A DNA stretch of 64,000 bases, from positions 2,219,001-2,283,000 of the forward strand of contig NZ_CP082966.1 of NCBI RefSeq assembly GCF_019968605.1, read 5' to 3'. Below the pieces are notes generated by a model. That model searched no databases and was not told the origin of the DNA. It saw only the letters and a list, made by a program, of their open reading frames with translations. Source of the DNA: Polaribacter litorisediminis. Its GTDB lineage: Bacteria; Bacteroidota; Bacteroidia; Flavobacteriales; Flavobacteriaceae. The translations under genes and the position numbers were made by a program. Shown in pieces: positions 27,082-36,045 of the stretch (position 1 is the first letter of the stretch; every line of letters begins with the position of its first letter).

Positions 27082-28011
27082 CTATTTTGTTTTGATTAAA
27101 TCTTTTAATGGAACTTTTTGTTGCTCCTTCACTATTCTAATGAGATATTCACCGATAATACCGACTGCAAACAAATTAAAACCACCAAAGATAGTAATTA
27201 AAATTACAGTAGTAGCAAAACCTGGAATACTAAAGCCGTAGGCATATTTACCTATCAATATAAAAATAACATAAAAAAACGAAAATAATAAACCGACAAG
27301 ACCAAGAATACCAATTAATTTGAGAGGCAATGAAGAATAATGTAATGTCGAGTCTAAAGACAGTCCAATAAGTTTAAATAAATTATAATTACTTTTATCA
27401 TATTTACGTCTGTTGTGTTTAACTTCTATATTTTTAATATTAGAAGTTGCAGTAATGATTAAACTTGATATCGTTGGCTGTGCATTATAATTTTGAATAA
27501 TAAATTCTTTAATTTCTTTGGTCATTATTTTATATGCAGACTTTGTCAAATTTTTTGGTTTATTTAAAAAAAACGTATCTATCTTATTGAGTAAAAAACT
27601 ACCAATATTTCGCCATAAACCGTGCTTTTTGTCGGAATATTTAGGCACGGCAAAAATAGCATCAACCTTATCATCATTTTTCATCGCATTAATTAAGACT
27701 GGAATTTCTGAAGTTGGATGTTGTAAATCATCATCCATAGTCATAATCAAATCACCTTTGGCTTGCAAAAAGCCAACTAAAATAGCTATTTGTTGTCCAT
27801 GATTTTTTCTTAAGTGAATTGCAGTAACAAAACTATATGTCTTTGACAGTTTTTCAAGTGTTCTAAAAGTTGGAAAGTTGGACGGACTATCATTTACAAA
27901 TAATAACTCTATTTGCTCCTCCATCTCTTGTTGCAAAATATTTATTTTTTCAGTCAGTTCTTCCAAACTTTTCGAACTCTTGTAGCAAGGGATAACTATT
28001 GAAACCTTCAT
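27082..28011 (-). CDS. Polyprenyl-phosphate glycosyltransferase (GT2, ArnC/GtrB/DPM1-like)
   Basis: 309 residues. The N-terminal GT2 domain starts VSIVIPCYKS, with LRKNHGQQIAILVG and the acidic donor/metal motif MTMDDDLQHP (91-99). Two C-terminal membrane helices (about 228-252 and 262-290) complete the ArnC/GtrB architecture. Such enzymes move one sugar from a nucleotide to undecaprenyl phosphate for use outside the membrane. With the SMR pair and the GT-C protein it forms a three-component system. It overlaps the CitE-like gene by 4 bases. Confidence 0.88.
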   Translation of the reverse strand: MKVSIVIPCYKSSKSLEELTEKINILQQEMEEQIELLFVNDSPSNFPTFRTLEKLSKTYSFVTAIHLRKNHGQQIAILVGFLQAKGDLIMTMDDDLQHPTSEIPVLINAMKNDDKVDAIFAVPKYSDKKHGLWRNIGSFLLNKIDTFFLNKPKNLTKSAYKIMTKEIKEFIIQNYNAQPTISSLIITATSNIKNIEVKHNRRKYDKSNYNLFKLIGLSLDSTLHYSSLPLKLIGILGLVGLLFSFFYVIFILIGKYAYGFSIPGFATTVILITIFGGFNLFAVGIIGEYLIRIVKEQQKVPLKDLIKTK

Positions 28012-28898
28012 TTATTATGTTTTAAACTTATTAATTGATGTTTAAGGATTTTCTTTTTAGCTGCTAAAACCATGGGGGGGCCTATAAATATTCCATCTAT
28101 AATAGCAACACCCTCGTCTCTTTCCTCTGCTTCCTTGGAAAGTTCTAAAACTCTCAGAGCATTTGTTACTTCATTTTCATTTGGTGAAAAATATTGATGT
28201 ACCAATGGAAGTTCCTTTGGGTTTAACACCAACATGCCTTCAAACCCTAAATTCTTTGAAATTTTTAAATTTTTATCCAAATCAGTTAAATCATGCACTC
28301 GGATATGTACCGTATCGATTGGTAATATACCCGCAGCTCTTGCTCCCATGGCAATTAAGGTCCTTGGCACAAATAAGCTCGTATGTTCGTAATCATGAAC
28401 ACCTTCCAAATCTGCAATAAAATCCTCAGAGCCATATGCCACTGCTATTAATCTTTTAGACGAATTACAGATTTCTGTCACATGCATAGCTGCTGATGCT
28501 GTCTCAATCAAAGCTATAATTTTAAAAGTTCCGATTTTAATGTTCTTTTCATATTCAATAGTTTCCAAAAGCTTATCGAAAAAATAGATATCTTCTTTGG
28601 TTTTGGCTTTTGGATACATAAAGCCATGAACGCCCTCAATGGTTAATTGTGTAACGTCTTTTAACAATTGGCCACTTTCTCTATCATTTATCCGAGGAAA
28701 AATCAATTTATTTCTAAAAAATCCTTCACTAATATATTTGACGATATTATTTCTTGCTACCTGCTTGTTCCCCGCAGAATGAACAGAATCTTCTACATCT
28801 AATAAAAGCACATCTGCTTGAGATTTATCAGCACTTATCATTAATTTATGATTGTGACTTGGCACAAACATTAAACTGCGCATTAAGTATTTATTCAT
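28008..28898 (-). CDS. HpcH/HpaI aldolase / citrate lyase beta-like protein (CitE-like, 1 of 2)
   Basis: 296 residues. LRSLMFVPSHNHKLM at the start, LLLDVEDSVH (31-40), PRIND, IALIETASAAMHV and AVAYGSEDFIADLEG are CitE/malyl-CoA lyase-type features. The Glu and Asp that hold Mg2+ in the family are present. Such enzymes join or split acyl-CoA and oxo-acid units (malyl-CoA, beta-methylmalyl-CoA, citramalyl-CoA). It is translationally linked to the GT2 downstream and the MaoC-like gene upstream. Here it probably makes a C4-C5 acyl-CoA for sugar decoration; substrate unknown. Confidence 0.8.
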   Translation of the reverse strand: MNKYLMRSLMFVPSHNHKLMISADKSQADVLLLDVEDSVHSAGNKQVARNNIVKYISEGFFRNKLIFPRINDRESGQLLKDVTQLTIEGVHGFMYPKAKTKEDIYFFDKLLETIEYEKNIKIGTFKIIALIETASAAMHVTEICNSSKRLIAVAYGSEDFIADLEGVHDYEHTSLFVPRTLIAMGARAAGILPIDTVHIRVHDLTDLDKNLKISKNLGFEGMLVLNPKELPLVHQYFSPNENEVTNALRVLELSKEAEERDEGVAIIDGIFIGPPMVLAAKKKILKHQLISLKHNK

Positions 28899-29349
28899 TT
28901 TTTTTTATTAAAATATTTCTTTTGAATGATAAGACTTCTATTCCTTTTTGATTAAAGGCGACCGTCTTTACTTTTACTACCCCTCTATCTAATTTTGTTT
29001 TAGAATCAATCTTCTCTAGAACATAGGTTTTAGCATAAATTGTATCATTAATAAAAACTGGGTTAAGATGTTTTACTTCAGCATATTCAAGATTTGCAAT
29101 AGCCTTTCCGCTAATATCTGGTACTGTCATACCTACCACTAAGCTGAATACTAAAGTTCCAACGACTAAAATTTTTTGATGTTGTCTGCTTTCTGCATAA
29201 TTGAGATTTAAATGAACAGGATGATGATTCATCGTTAGCAAACTAAAAAAATTATTATCACTTTCAAATATTGTTTTAGATAACGAATGGTTAATACATT
29301 CGCCTACAACAAAATCTTCATAAAAATTACCTAAATTACTTGGTTTCAT
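28891..29349 (-). CDS. MaoC-type hot-dog hydratase/dehydratase
   Basis: 152 residues, a single hot-dog domain. The segment HHPVHLNLNYAESR (about 42-55) matches the MaoC hydratase motif region, followed by GTLVFSLVVGM. It most resembles the mesaconyl-CoA/beta-methylmalyl-CoA hydratase branch, although the usual catalytic Asp is replaced by Asn or His around that motif. It overlaps the CitE-like genes on both sides (8 and 14 bases), so the three are one unit. Predicted: hydration or dehydration of a hydroxyacyl-CoA made by the CitE-like enzyme. Confidence 0.8.
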   Translation of the reverse strand: MKPSNLGNFYEDFVVGECINHSLSKTIFESDNNFFSLLTMNHHPVHLNLNYAESRQHQKILVVGTLVFSLVVGMTVPDISGKAIANLEYAEVKHLNPVFINDTIYAKTYVLEKIDSKTKLDRGVVKVKTVAFNQKGIEVLSFKRNILIKKNE

Positions 29350-30148
29350 TATTTAAAATATTTAATGCTTTTCTAACGTGTGGTTTTTCAATAATTTCAC
29401 CATCAATAATAAATGGTTCAATATCTTCCGATGATCCAGCTGGCAAATGTGAAATAATCCGTTTTGCCCATTCAGTTTCTTCTTTTTGTGTTTGTTCAAA
29501 ATATACATCAACCCATTTTTTTTGAATAGGATGTACAAGAAACTTACCGTCAAAACCAAGCTTATAAGTATTGTTTATAGATCTTTTGAACTCATCTTCA
29601 TTTTTTATATTCATTGAAGCATAATCCAAACAATCTACACCATAAGCCTTTCCAATATTTAGAAGCTGTAATCTAATAAAATTAAAATTAGCAGAATCCT
29701 CTGAACTCTTCATAAATGTCAAATAATCATGTGTCCCTATCCCAATAGCTATAATACTACTAATAAGTTTTTTGTTTTTCAAAACAGATTTTAGTTCAAT
29801 TAAAAACAAAGGATGCTCTACCAATAAAATAAAAGATAAATTAGCCTTAATTTTTGTAATTTCTACAAACTCATTTTTAGTTTTTAGCTTAGGAATTATG
29901 ATGTTTTTTATACCAATTTTCACAAATGCATTTAAGTGATTTAAGGTAATTTTTTCATCATAACTATTTCTAATTGGCACTCTGTACCAATATTGCATGT
30001 AGTCAGGTACTTTTTTTAAAGCATCCATATAATACTCAATTTCATCGAATAGTATAGAATCCTCAAAATCAATTATCTTTATACAATCGTCAGAGATTGA
30101 ATCAAGTTTATGAAGTTTTGTAGCTGGTATAAAAAAATAATCTTTCAT
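29336..30148 (-). CDS. Divergent HpcH/HpaI aldolase / citrate lyase-like protein (2 of 2)
   Basis: 270 residues. It starts DYFFIPATKLHKLDSI, then IKIIDFEDSIL (about 23-33), a basic PIRNSYDEK, ILLVEHPLFLIEL and IGIGTHDYLTFM, which align with the CitE core. It is shorter and more divergent than the CitE-like protein two genes downstream, which suggests a distinct substrate or a regulatory/partner subunit. The 14-base overlap with MaoC indicates tight coupling. It is the first intact gene downstream of the remnant-rich gap 30152-30767. Confidence 0.75.
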   Translation of the reverse strand: MKDYFFIPATKLHKLDSISDDCIKIIDFEDSILFDEIEYYMDALKKVPDYMQYWYRVPIRNSYDEKITLNHLNAFVKIGIKNIIIPKLKTKNEFVEITKIKANLSFILLVEHPLFLIELKSVLKNKKLISSIIAIGIGTHDYLTFMKSSEDSANFNFIRLQLLNIGKAYGVDCLDYASMNIKNEDEFKRSINNTYKLGFDGKFLVHPIQKKWVDVYFEQTQKEETEWAKRIISHLPAGSSEDIEPFIIDGEIIEKPHVRKALNILNNETK

Positions 30149-30151
30149 TAC

Positions 30152-30365
30152 TTAAGTCAATATTTTTATCAAATATACAACAAAAGCACTATTTCCCATT
30201 TCTTTCGTTCGCGTAAACAAATTATCTTTGCTAATATATTTCATTTTATATGCTACTTCCTTTATAAAAGCTATTTTGAGACCTGTTCTTTTCTCGACAG
30301 GTTTAACAAACTCTGCAGCTTCAGTTAGTGATTCGTGAGTTCAGGCGTCTAACTATGCAAAAGCC
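30152..30365 (-). pseudogene. Remnant of an rmlA 3' end (different type from the intact copy)
   Basis: Reading the minus strand gives a 5' boundary at GFA (one frameshift and a stop early on), then [25 protein letters not shown]. It finishes with MKYISKDN and a terminal YLIKILT stop at 30152, the C-terminus expected of RmlA. It aligns with the intact rmlA C-terminal region ([19 protein letters not shown]) but carries a different tail, so it is from another allele. It cannot encode an active enzyme. Confidence 0.7.
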
Positions 30366-30603
30366 TTACTCATAACTTTTACTTTGAATCAGTAAGCTAG
30401 AAACAGATGGCATAGCATTACAGGTATTTACGATTACCTTGGCAAAATCATTAGTCATCAACCTAAAAGATGAGCCCACTAGGCCCTTTGGTTTTTCCTG
30501 AAAATAGGAAATCATCCTATTAATTACTTTGCTACCTATGTTGCGCCCAAAAACTATGTTCACCTTTGTAGCAAGGAACAACAATCGAAATATTTATTAT
30601 CAT
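30366..30603 (-). pseudogene. Remnant of a polyprenyl-phosphate GT2 with internal deletion
   Basis: A start at 30603 encodes NISIVVPCYKG, the GT2 N-terminus. About 100 codons later in a normal protein the next recognisable piece is NIGSKVINRMISYFQ and SFRLMTNDFAKVIVN with NAMPSVSSLL, as in the middle of the intact GT2 at 27082-28011. The intervening DDD motif is missing and the frame shifts, so this is a deletion derivative that ends at 30366 without the membrane helices. Confidence 0.7.
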
Positions 30604-30614
30604 ATTTATCAAAT

Positions 30615-30767
30615 TTACTTTTTGTTAAAATTATTCTTAAGGTAACTAAAATAGTTGCTTTTTGAGTTTTGATTGTCTAAATAGATTTGAACCTTTTCTT
30701 TTGCAAGAAACCCCATTCTCTAGCCAACTTCTTCAAGACACGCAATCTTTAAACCTGTTTTTATCAT
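30615..30767 (-). pseudogene. Second remnant of an rmlA 3' end
   Basis: Minus-strand translation from 30767 gives [13 protein letters not shown], an in-frame stop, then RMGFLAKEKV and a short tail ending at 30615. The intact rmlA reads [21 protein letters not shown] at the equivalent place. It is therefore another C-terminal rmlA scrap, immediately followed by a GT2 scrap. Order: rmlA end, GT2, rmlA end. Confidence 0.65.
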
Positions 30768-30799
30768 AATATAAAATTAATAAAAAAAAATCAAATGTT

Positions 30800-32728
30800 T
30801 TAACGCCTTTTGTAATATGAAAAACCATCTATTACGCCTAAATAATCTGCCGAAAATTCACTTTCCGCATTTATATTTTCCAGCGCTTCTTTATCAATTA
30901 TTAAGAATGTAATTTCTTTATTACTCTTAATCACCTCTTTATAAGACAGTTCCTGCTGAATTATCTCATTAAAGTATTTAGATCGTATTAAATTTTTAGC
31001 CAAATAAGCTTTCTCAGCCATAGATTCCATTTTTATTTTATCTAATGAAAGTGTATGAGGGAAATAACCATTGACAAAAAATCTTAAATTATGCCCTGCA
31101 ATAATGAATTTGGTATTCTTGCTTCTCATATCGCTGTAAAAATCATTGCTAGCTATCATTATACTTTCTTTTGATGATGATTTTTTATAAGCATCTATGA
31201 TATTGTTTACATTACTAACCTTATTGTCTTCTGGATTGTTAGAAAATCTTCTGCCTAAAAATCCATAAATATTAATTATCAGCATCAAGCTCAGCACAAT
31301 CGTAGTAAATACTTTTATATATGTTTTTTTAGAGCTTATTAGATATATAAATGCTAAAAAGATACAAAGTATATAAATTGGTAACATTATATTTTCATAC
31401 AATTGGACACCATCTTTGTGATAACCCAACAGTCCAGCCCCATATGAGCTTATGACGAAAAACAACGTAAATAAAAATATTAAATCTTTTTTAGTCTTCA
31501 AGATATTTACTAAAGATTTTCTTTTTAAAAAAAGTAAAATTAATATCGGAGATACATAGAAAGATAATTTTATAAAGGTTAGTAATGGTGAAATAACATA
31601 CATTAAATATTTTTTTATATTACTTCCAAAATGAGTTTGAATCATTTCAATAGTTGAAGGTATATCATAAACATTATTATCAATAGAACCTTTTTCAAAA
31701 GAATTTATCCATAAAAACACAAGTCCTATTGATATAAATAGAATAAAATTATCAAAAATTATTTTTTTATTTATTTGCTTTATAATAAAAATTTGCCATA
31801 TCATAATACTAGGAATAATTGTAACTAATGTTGGCGGATATACAATACCAATAAATGCGCAAATTAAAATTATATTCTTATTTTTATTCTTTACATAATC
31901 CAATAATAAATAAGTGATGCCCGAAACCACGATAATTAACTTTAAAGCTATGCCAGAAGCAATACTCGGATTTGTCCAATATCCTAAATTTTCACCAGCT
32001 ATATACTTAACAAGGGCAGAAAAAGTTCTCATAAAAGGAAAAACAAATAAAATCATCAACGGTATAAAATATTTAATTACACTACTTAACAACTTCACTT
32101 GACCAAATATCTTTTGCTGTAATTCATATATACCTAACAGCATAATTGCTGAGAAACAGGGTATTGTTACAAACATCAAGGTGTTTAAAAATGTATTGTT
32201 AATTATAATTGTAATTAACCCATTAAACCAAAGCTCAAAATAATGATAAAACTGATAGCTTAATTTACCTGATAAAGCACTACTAAGATCACTATTTTCA
32301 ATTCCTGTGGTGGTTAAAATTTCTGAAACAGCAGCATAAAAAGAAAAGTCAGGATGTAAAGAAGAATAAACGTTATTTTCTGTAAGTAGTTGAAGGTTCA
32401 AAACAACAAATGAAATAGAAAAATAAAAGAGTCCTAGCACTAAAGTTTTTACAAAGCTATGCTCTAGTTTTTGTTTCGTAAAAGAGATTTGTTTATTGAA
32501 TAACTTATCTCTAAAAAGTGCGTATATCAATAAAATAAAAGCGATCAACAAATAAGAGCGGAAATTAGATTGTACTAAAGCGAAAGTTGCAGTTATAGCA
32601 ATAATAACAATTGCAATATTTTTAAATAAACTATTTTCCTTAGTAAATTTGGATAACATAAAACCAAAAATAATTAATATACTTATTAAGGATAACCCAA
32701 TTAAAAAAAGTAAGAAAGTGGTATTCAT
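30800..32728 (-). CDS. Large polytopic membrane protein, candidate GT-C glycosyltransferase
   Basis: 642 residues with about twelve or more hydrophobic segments through residue ~485, and a soluble C-terminal domain (about 490-642). After the fourth helix comes an outward-facing loop with HPDFSFYAAVSEILTT (125-140), the place where GT-C enzymes keep their catalytic Asp, followed by SYQFYHYFELWF. I do not recognise a named subfamily. Its position beside a polyprenyl-P GT2 and an SMR pair suggests it transfers the lipid-linked, acylated sugar to the glycan in the periplasm. A polymerase or ligase role is possible. A degraded relative lies at 34430-34720. Confidence 0.65.
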   Translation of the reverse strand: MNTTFLLFLIGLSLISILIIFGFMLSKFTKENSLFKNIAIVIIAITATFALVQSNFRSYLLIAFILLIYALFRDKLFNKQISFTKQKLEHSFVKTLVLGLFYFSISFVVLNLQLLTENNVYSSLHPDFSFYAAVSEILTTTGIENSDLSSALSGKLSYQFYHYFELWFNGLITIIINNTFLNTLMFVTIPCFSAIMLLGIYELQQKIFGQVKLLSSVIKYFIPLMILFVFPFMRTFSALVKYIAGENLGYWTNPSIASGIALKLIIVVSGITYLLLDYVKNKNKNIILICAFIGIVYPPTLVTIIPSIMIWQIFIIKQINKKIIFDNFILFISIGLVFLWINSFEKGSIDNNVYDIPSTIEMIQTHFGSNIKKYLMYVISPLLTFIKLSFYVSPILILLFLKRKSLVNILKTKKDLIFLFTLFFVISSYGAGLLGYHKDGVQLYENIMLPIYILCIFLAFIYLISSKKTYIKVFTTIVLSLMLIINIYGFLGRRFSNNPEDNKVSNVNNIIDAYKKSSSKESIMIASNDFYSDMRSKNTKFIIAGHNLRFFVNGYFPHTLSLDKIKMESMAEKAYLAKNLIRSKYFNEIIQQELSYKEVIKSNKEITFLIIDKEALENINAESEFSADYLGVIDGFSYYKRR

Positions 32729-33059
32729 TTTTATTTATTTATCTATTACGTTCAAGAATTTTTTGTACAATCATTAAAAATAAGGTTTTCTATGGTTTTT
32801 AGTTTTTTTGATCTCACTTAACAAATCTCATAATCCCCGTCTTATTTAAAAATTTAACATCAGGTAGCACTCTACGATTTGTTTTAAAATTTATTGAAAG
32901 ACTATATTCTTTTCTATTGTTTTTAACTAAACTACAGTTATAGTTTATTCTATTTCAGCCTATGACAGCAGGCAAATGGTTATTAAATGCTCTTTCTCTG
33001 CCACTCAAGGTTATATTGATCTAATCTTTACAGGGTATTTAAGTGTTTCAAAAAAAGTC
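32729..33059 (-). other. Gap with a short unidentified gene scrap
   Basis: Between the GT-C gene and the GT2 remnant, no gene is intact. A frame of about 45 codons ending at a TGA at 32814 (YNCSLVKNNRKEYS...GIMRFVK) may be the tail of a lost gene; it was not recognised. The remainder shows nothing identifiable. Confidence 0.4.
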
Positions 33060-33430
33060 ATTCCTTGGTAAATAGGCTAAACCATATTACTTATACTGTT
33101 GTTCTAAATAGCATAATTTCTTGTTTTTTTTCTAATTGATGTTGCAAATCAAAATTCATTACAATTACCCATTCTCCTAGAGACATACCTAAGACCACAA
33201 GTGATTGCATAATACTGCCTAAAATTCCTAGAAAGTTGGTAACCTTTCTCGTTTTGATCATTTTTCGGTATCTTTTCAATTTTGGACCAAGAATTGTCGG
33301 AACTGCAATGCTCAACTACTATGATTTCATAATCATCTGTAATATTTTTTACAGTTTTGTGAACTCCTTTTACAAGCTCCTCAACCATGTTTTCAGCTCT
33401 AGAAACAAGACTTACAATTGATATATGAAT
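33060..33430 (-). pseudogene. Remnant of a DPM1-like GT2
   Basis: Frames 33388-33149 and 33315-33091 overlap and together give SIVSLVSRAENMVEELV, DYEIIVVEHCSSDNSWSKI, NFRQYYAITCGL and GEWVIVMNFDLQHQLE. This is the first half of a GT2 up to the acidic DxQH motif. A frameshift separates the halves and the C-terminal half with membrane helices is missing. It differs from the intact GT2, so it belonged to another module. Confidence 0.7.
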
Positions 33431-33503
33431 GATCTTTTAGAATTTTTATCTGTTCATAAGCGGTAAAGAATAAAGTAACAGCAATGTAAAAATATCCTAT
33501 CAT
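33431..33503 (-). pseudogene. Remnant of an SMR/EamA-like gene start, coupled to rmlA
   Basis: An ATG at 33503 shares bases with the rmlA stop (TAATG). It opens [20 protein letters not shown], which resembles the first helix of flavobacterial EamA/SMR proteins, and is lost after about 24 codons where the GT2 remnant begins. It suggests an earlier rmlA-SMR-GT2 operon that has been deleted internally. Confidence 0.5.
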
Positions 33504-34372
33504 TATTTAATTACTCGCTTTAAATATTCAAAATAATCACCTTTTAAACTTGATATTCTATCGATGATGGTACTTGCCGACATCCATCCCATTCGAAATG
33601 CTATTTCCTCAAGGCAGGCAATTTTTAAACCTGTTCTTTTCTCTACAGCTTTCACAAACTCTGTAGCCTCTGTTAAGGCTTCATGAGTTCCTGTATCTAA
33701 CCATGCGAATCCTCGTGAAAGCATTTGTAGTTGTAATGTCTTTTCTTCTAGATAGTATTGATTTACGGCAGTAATCTCTAACTCTCCTCTGTTAGAAGGC
33801 TTTACATTCGACGCAATATTAATAACGCTATTAGGATAAAAATACAACCCAACTACCGCATAGTTTGATTTTGGTTCCGTTGGTTTCTCTTCAATACTTA
33901 AAACCTTGCCTTCTAAATCAAATTCTGCCACGCCATAGCGTTCAGGATCTTCTACATAATATCCAAAAACAACTGCTTTATTTTCATTTTTTACTTTAGC
34001 AACTGAATTCATTAATAATTTTTGTAGTCCCGCTCCATAAAAAATATTATCTCCTAAAACTAAACAAACGTCGTCATTCCCTATAAATTCTTTTCCTATC
34101 ATAAAGGCTTGTGCCAATCCATCAGGTGATGGCTGCTCTGCATATGAAAGTTGGATTCCAAACTGACTTCCATCACCCAACAATTTTCTGAAATTTGGCA
34201 AATCATGCGGTGTTGAGATGACCAATATTTCTTTTATCCCTGCTAACATCAGTACGGATAAGGGATAATAAATCATCGGTTTATCGTAAATTGGTAGTAA
34301 TTGCTTAGATACTGCTAATGTAAGTGGATGTAACCTTGTACCTGAGCCGCCTGCAAGAATAATTCCTTTCAT
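33503..34372 (-). CDS. rmlA: Glucose-1-phosphate thymidylyltransferase
   Basis: 289 residues, normal for Rml[17 protein letters not shown] (3-18) is the nucleotide-binding signature, [11 protein letters not shown], then LGDNIFYG (about 107-114), and [15 protein letters not shown]. The C-terminal helices contain [13 protein letters not shown]. Makes dTDP-glucose for 6-deoxy sugars. Here it probably supplies TDP-Fuc4N through an external RmlB and the local WecE; rmlB, rmlC and rmlD were not found in this window. It is preceded by a GT-C relic and followed by SMR and GT2 relics. Confidence 0.93.
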   Translation of the reverse strand: MKGIILAGGSGTRLHPLTLAVSKQLLPIYDKPMIYYPLSVLMLAGIKEILVISTPHDLPNFRKLLGDGSQFGIQLSYAEQPSPDGLAQAFMIGKEFIGNDDVCLVLGDNIFYGAGLQKLLMNSVAKVKNENKAVVFGYYVEDPERYGVAEFDLEGKVLSIEEKPTEPKSNYAVVGLYFYPNSVINIASNVKPSNRGELEITAVNQYYLEEKTLQLQMLSRGFAWLDTGTHEALTEATEFVKAVEKRTGLKIACLEEIAFRMGWMSASTIIDRISSLKGDYFEYLKRVIK

Positions 34373-34429
34373 TTTGATGTTGTTGATTCGATTAGTTGTT
34401 TAATCATTTCTTTGCTTATTATTGTTTTT

Positions 34430-34720
34430 AACCACACATAGTCAAATATAGTTTTTTGTAAATGTAAAAAACTTTAATGAATCCGAGCATTTTTACGTCA
34501 AAAACTTCCTCAGCATTTATAAATTCTTGTACTTGCTGTTCTATGATCAAATAACGTGTACTACGATTATTTTTAAAAACAGCAACATACGTTTCTTTAT
34601 TGATTTATTTTCTTAAAATAACAAGAAGAATTTAGTATAAATCCGAGATTGAAAATTCACTTTCATCTTGTAATTTAATTGCATCTAAAGATAGAAAATT
34701 TGGATTATAATTATTTAGTA
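34430..34720 (-). pseudogene. Remnant of a GT-C-like gene 3' end
   Basis: The 510-bp gap 34373-34882 is not empty. Minus-strand translation gives NYNPNFLSLDAIKLQDE, then YVAVFKNNRSTRYLIIEQQVQ and INAEEVFDVKMLGFIK. These align with the C-terminal domain of the intact GT-C protein (FPHTLSLDKIKMES; FLIIDKEALENINAESEF; YLGVIDGFSYYK). Stops and a frameshift lie between the pieces. It is a relic of a paralogous enzyme. Confidence 0.6.
34443..34450 (-). promoter_or_regulatory. Possible -7 element upstream of rmlA
   Basis: Minus-strand TATATTTG fits TAnnTTTG, about 70 bases before the rmlA start, within the GT-C relic. No clear -33 element. In AT-rich DNA such matches occur by chance. Confidence 0.3.
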
Positions 34721-34882
34721 GAGCTAAGGTTATGTAATGGAACTATAAAATTGATGTTTTTTCTGTTGTTAAAAAATTAAGTTTATATCCAACATTGTTA
34801 TTAAAAACAATTTTAACAAAAAAAATACATTATAAAACTTACCAATGAAGTTTTATCACTATTACATTTTCGATTTTATGAA

Positions 34883-36001
34883 TCAAGTATTATTCATTAA
34901 ATCAGCCAATTCGTCTGAGCTCATAAATTCTACATCTGGCCATTTTTTGGTTACCAATTTCAACAAAGTTTTGAAGTATTTTAAATTTTGTTTTCTATTG
35001 TTTTCACTAAGTGAACCCATAAAATTGATTCGATGACTACCAATGATGGCTGGTTTATAGGTCTTAAAAGCCCAGTCAATTCTTTTCATACAGTCGTACA
35101 CAACTGATTCACCATTACCTACTAATGACGGTTCAAAAAAAGCATTTCTAACTATATTAGACAGCCCACTTTTTGATTTTTTCCCAGTGTATCTAACACT
35201 CGTTTTAAACCAATCCCCAGTTAGATTAGGTGCAAATTGGTAAGGAATTCCTTGCAATGTTGAAACACCTGCTTCCATCAAGAAAGTTTCGTGCGCTTTA
35301 TGCCATACATAGCAGGGTGCTATAAAAGTTTTGGATTCAAATCCGAAAGTATCTTGGAAGATTCTTTGTCCATCAATTATGATTTTTTTATGATTTTCAA
35401 GCTCATCAAGGCTTTCAAAATCAAGGGCAGCCATCACATTATTACGTTTGTTTATTTGTTCATTAAGTGAAATTCCAAACATCTTTTCATGAAAGGCACT
35501 TGTAAGTTCATTATGAGAATTTTCTAGTGCATGCAACCATTGCTTGATTGACAAATGTTCTCTACCATGCAATTGCGGTTGATAAATTTTATTTTCTATT
35601 CCTTGCTTTATCAAATGAATCATTTCATCATGACCGTCTCTATTTTTAAAAGTATCCGAAAACGATTCGAAAAAATAATGCTGGAAATTAGATTCTTTAA
35701 TTTTTTGGAAATCTGGATTGGCAACAATTGTATTGGCAGTGATTTTTGCATAATTTCCATGAACATCTCTCACTGATACTAAAACCTCGAAAAGTGCGTG
35801 CAAATCATTTTGACTTTCGAGTATATCAAAGTTAAAGTAGGGGTCTCGTGATAAATTTGGTAGTTTCAACAAAAGTATTTCTCGAGCTTCTTTGCTATGT
35901 GTGCGGATACTTCCCCAATCATCAGATTCAATAACTACAATTTTTCTGTTGGTATGAAAGCCTCTTAGCTGCGATATATTCCTAAAAATAGTTTTAATCA
36001 T
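34883..36001 (-). CDS. Divergent polysaccharide-deacetylase-like protein (paralogue 2 of 4)
   Basis: 372 residues. ESDDWGSIR with Asp27/Asp28; HGREH at 145-149 (HxxxH); FIAPCYVWH near 230; GSHRINFMGSL with a conserved His near 326; and the shared ending WPDVEFMSSDELA. All candidate CE4-like metal and catalytic positions are kept, so it is probably active. No signal peptide or membrane helix. It follows the frameshifted acetyltransferase gene after a 44-base gap. Substrate unknown; removal of an N-acetyl from a UDP- or lipid-linked sugar is one possibility. Confidence 0.7.
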   Translation of the reverse strand: MIKTIFRNISQLRGFHTNRKIVVIESDDWGSIRTHSKEAREILLLKLPNLSRDPYFNFDILESQNDLHALFEVLVSVRDVHGNYAKITANTIVANPDFQKIKESNFQHYFFESFSDTFKNRDGHDEMIHLIKQGIENKIYQPQLHGREHLSIKQWLHALENSHNELTSAFHEKMFGISLNEQINKRNNVMAALDFESLDELENHKKIIIDGQRIFQDTFGFESKTFIAPCYVWHKAHETFLMEAGVSTLQGIPYQFAPNLTGDWFKTSVRYTGKKSKSGLSNIVRNAFFEPSLVGNGESVVYDCMKRIDWAFKTYKPAIIGSHRINFMGSLSENNRKQNLKYFKTLLKLVTKKWPDVEFMSSDELADLMNNT

Positions 36002-36045
36002 GAAGTTATAATGTTATTTATATAAAATACTGTGGGATGTATCTT

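Noticed and set aside
33091..33388. Two overlapping genes or a translational frameshift in the GT2-like region
   Set aside because: Only the first half of a GT2 is present and the membrane helices are missing, so it is a relic rather than a recoded gene.
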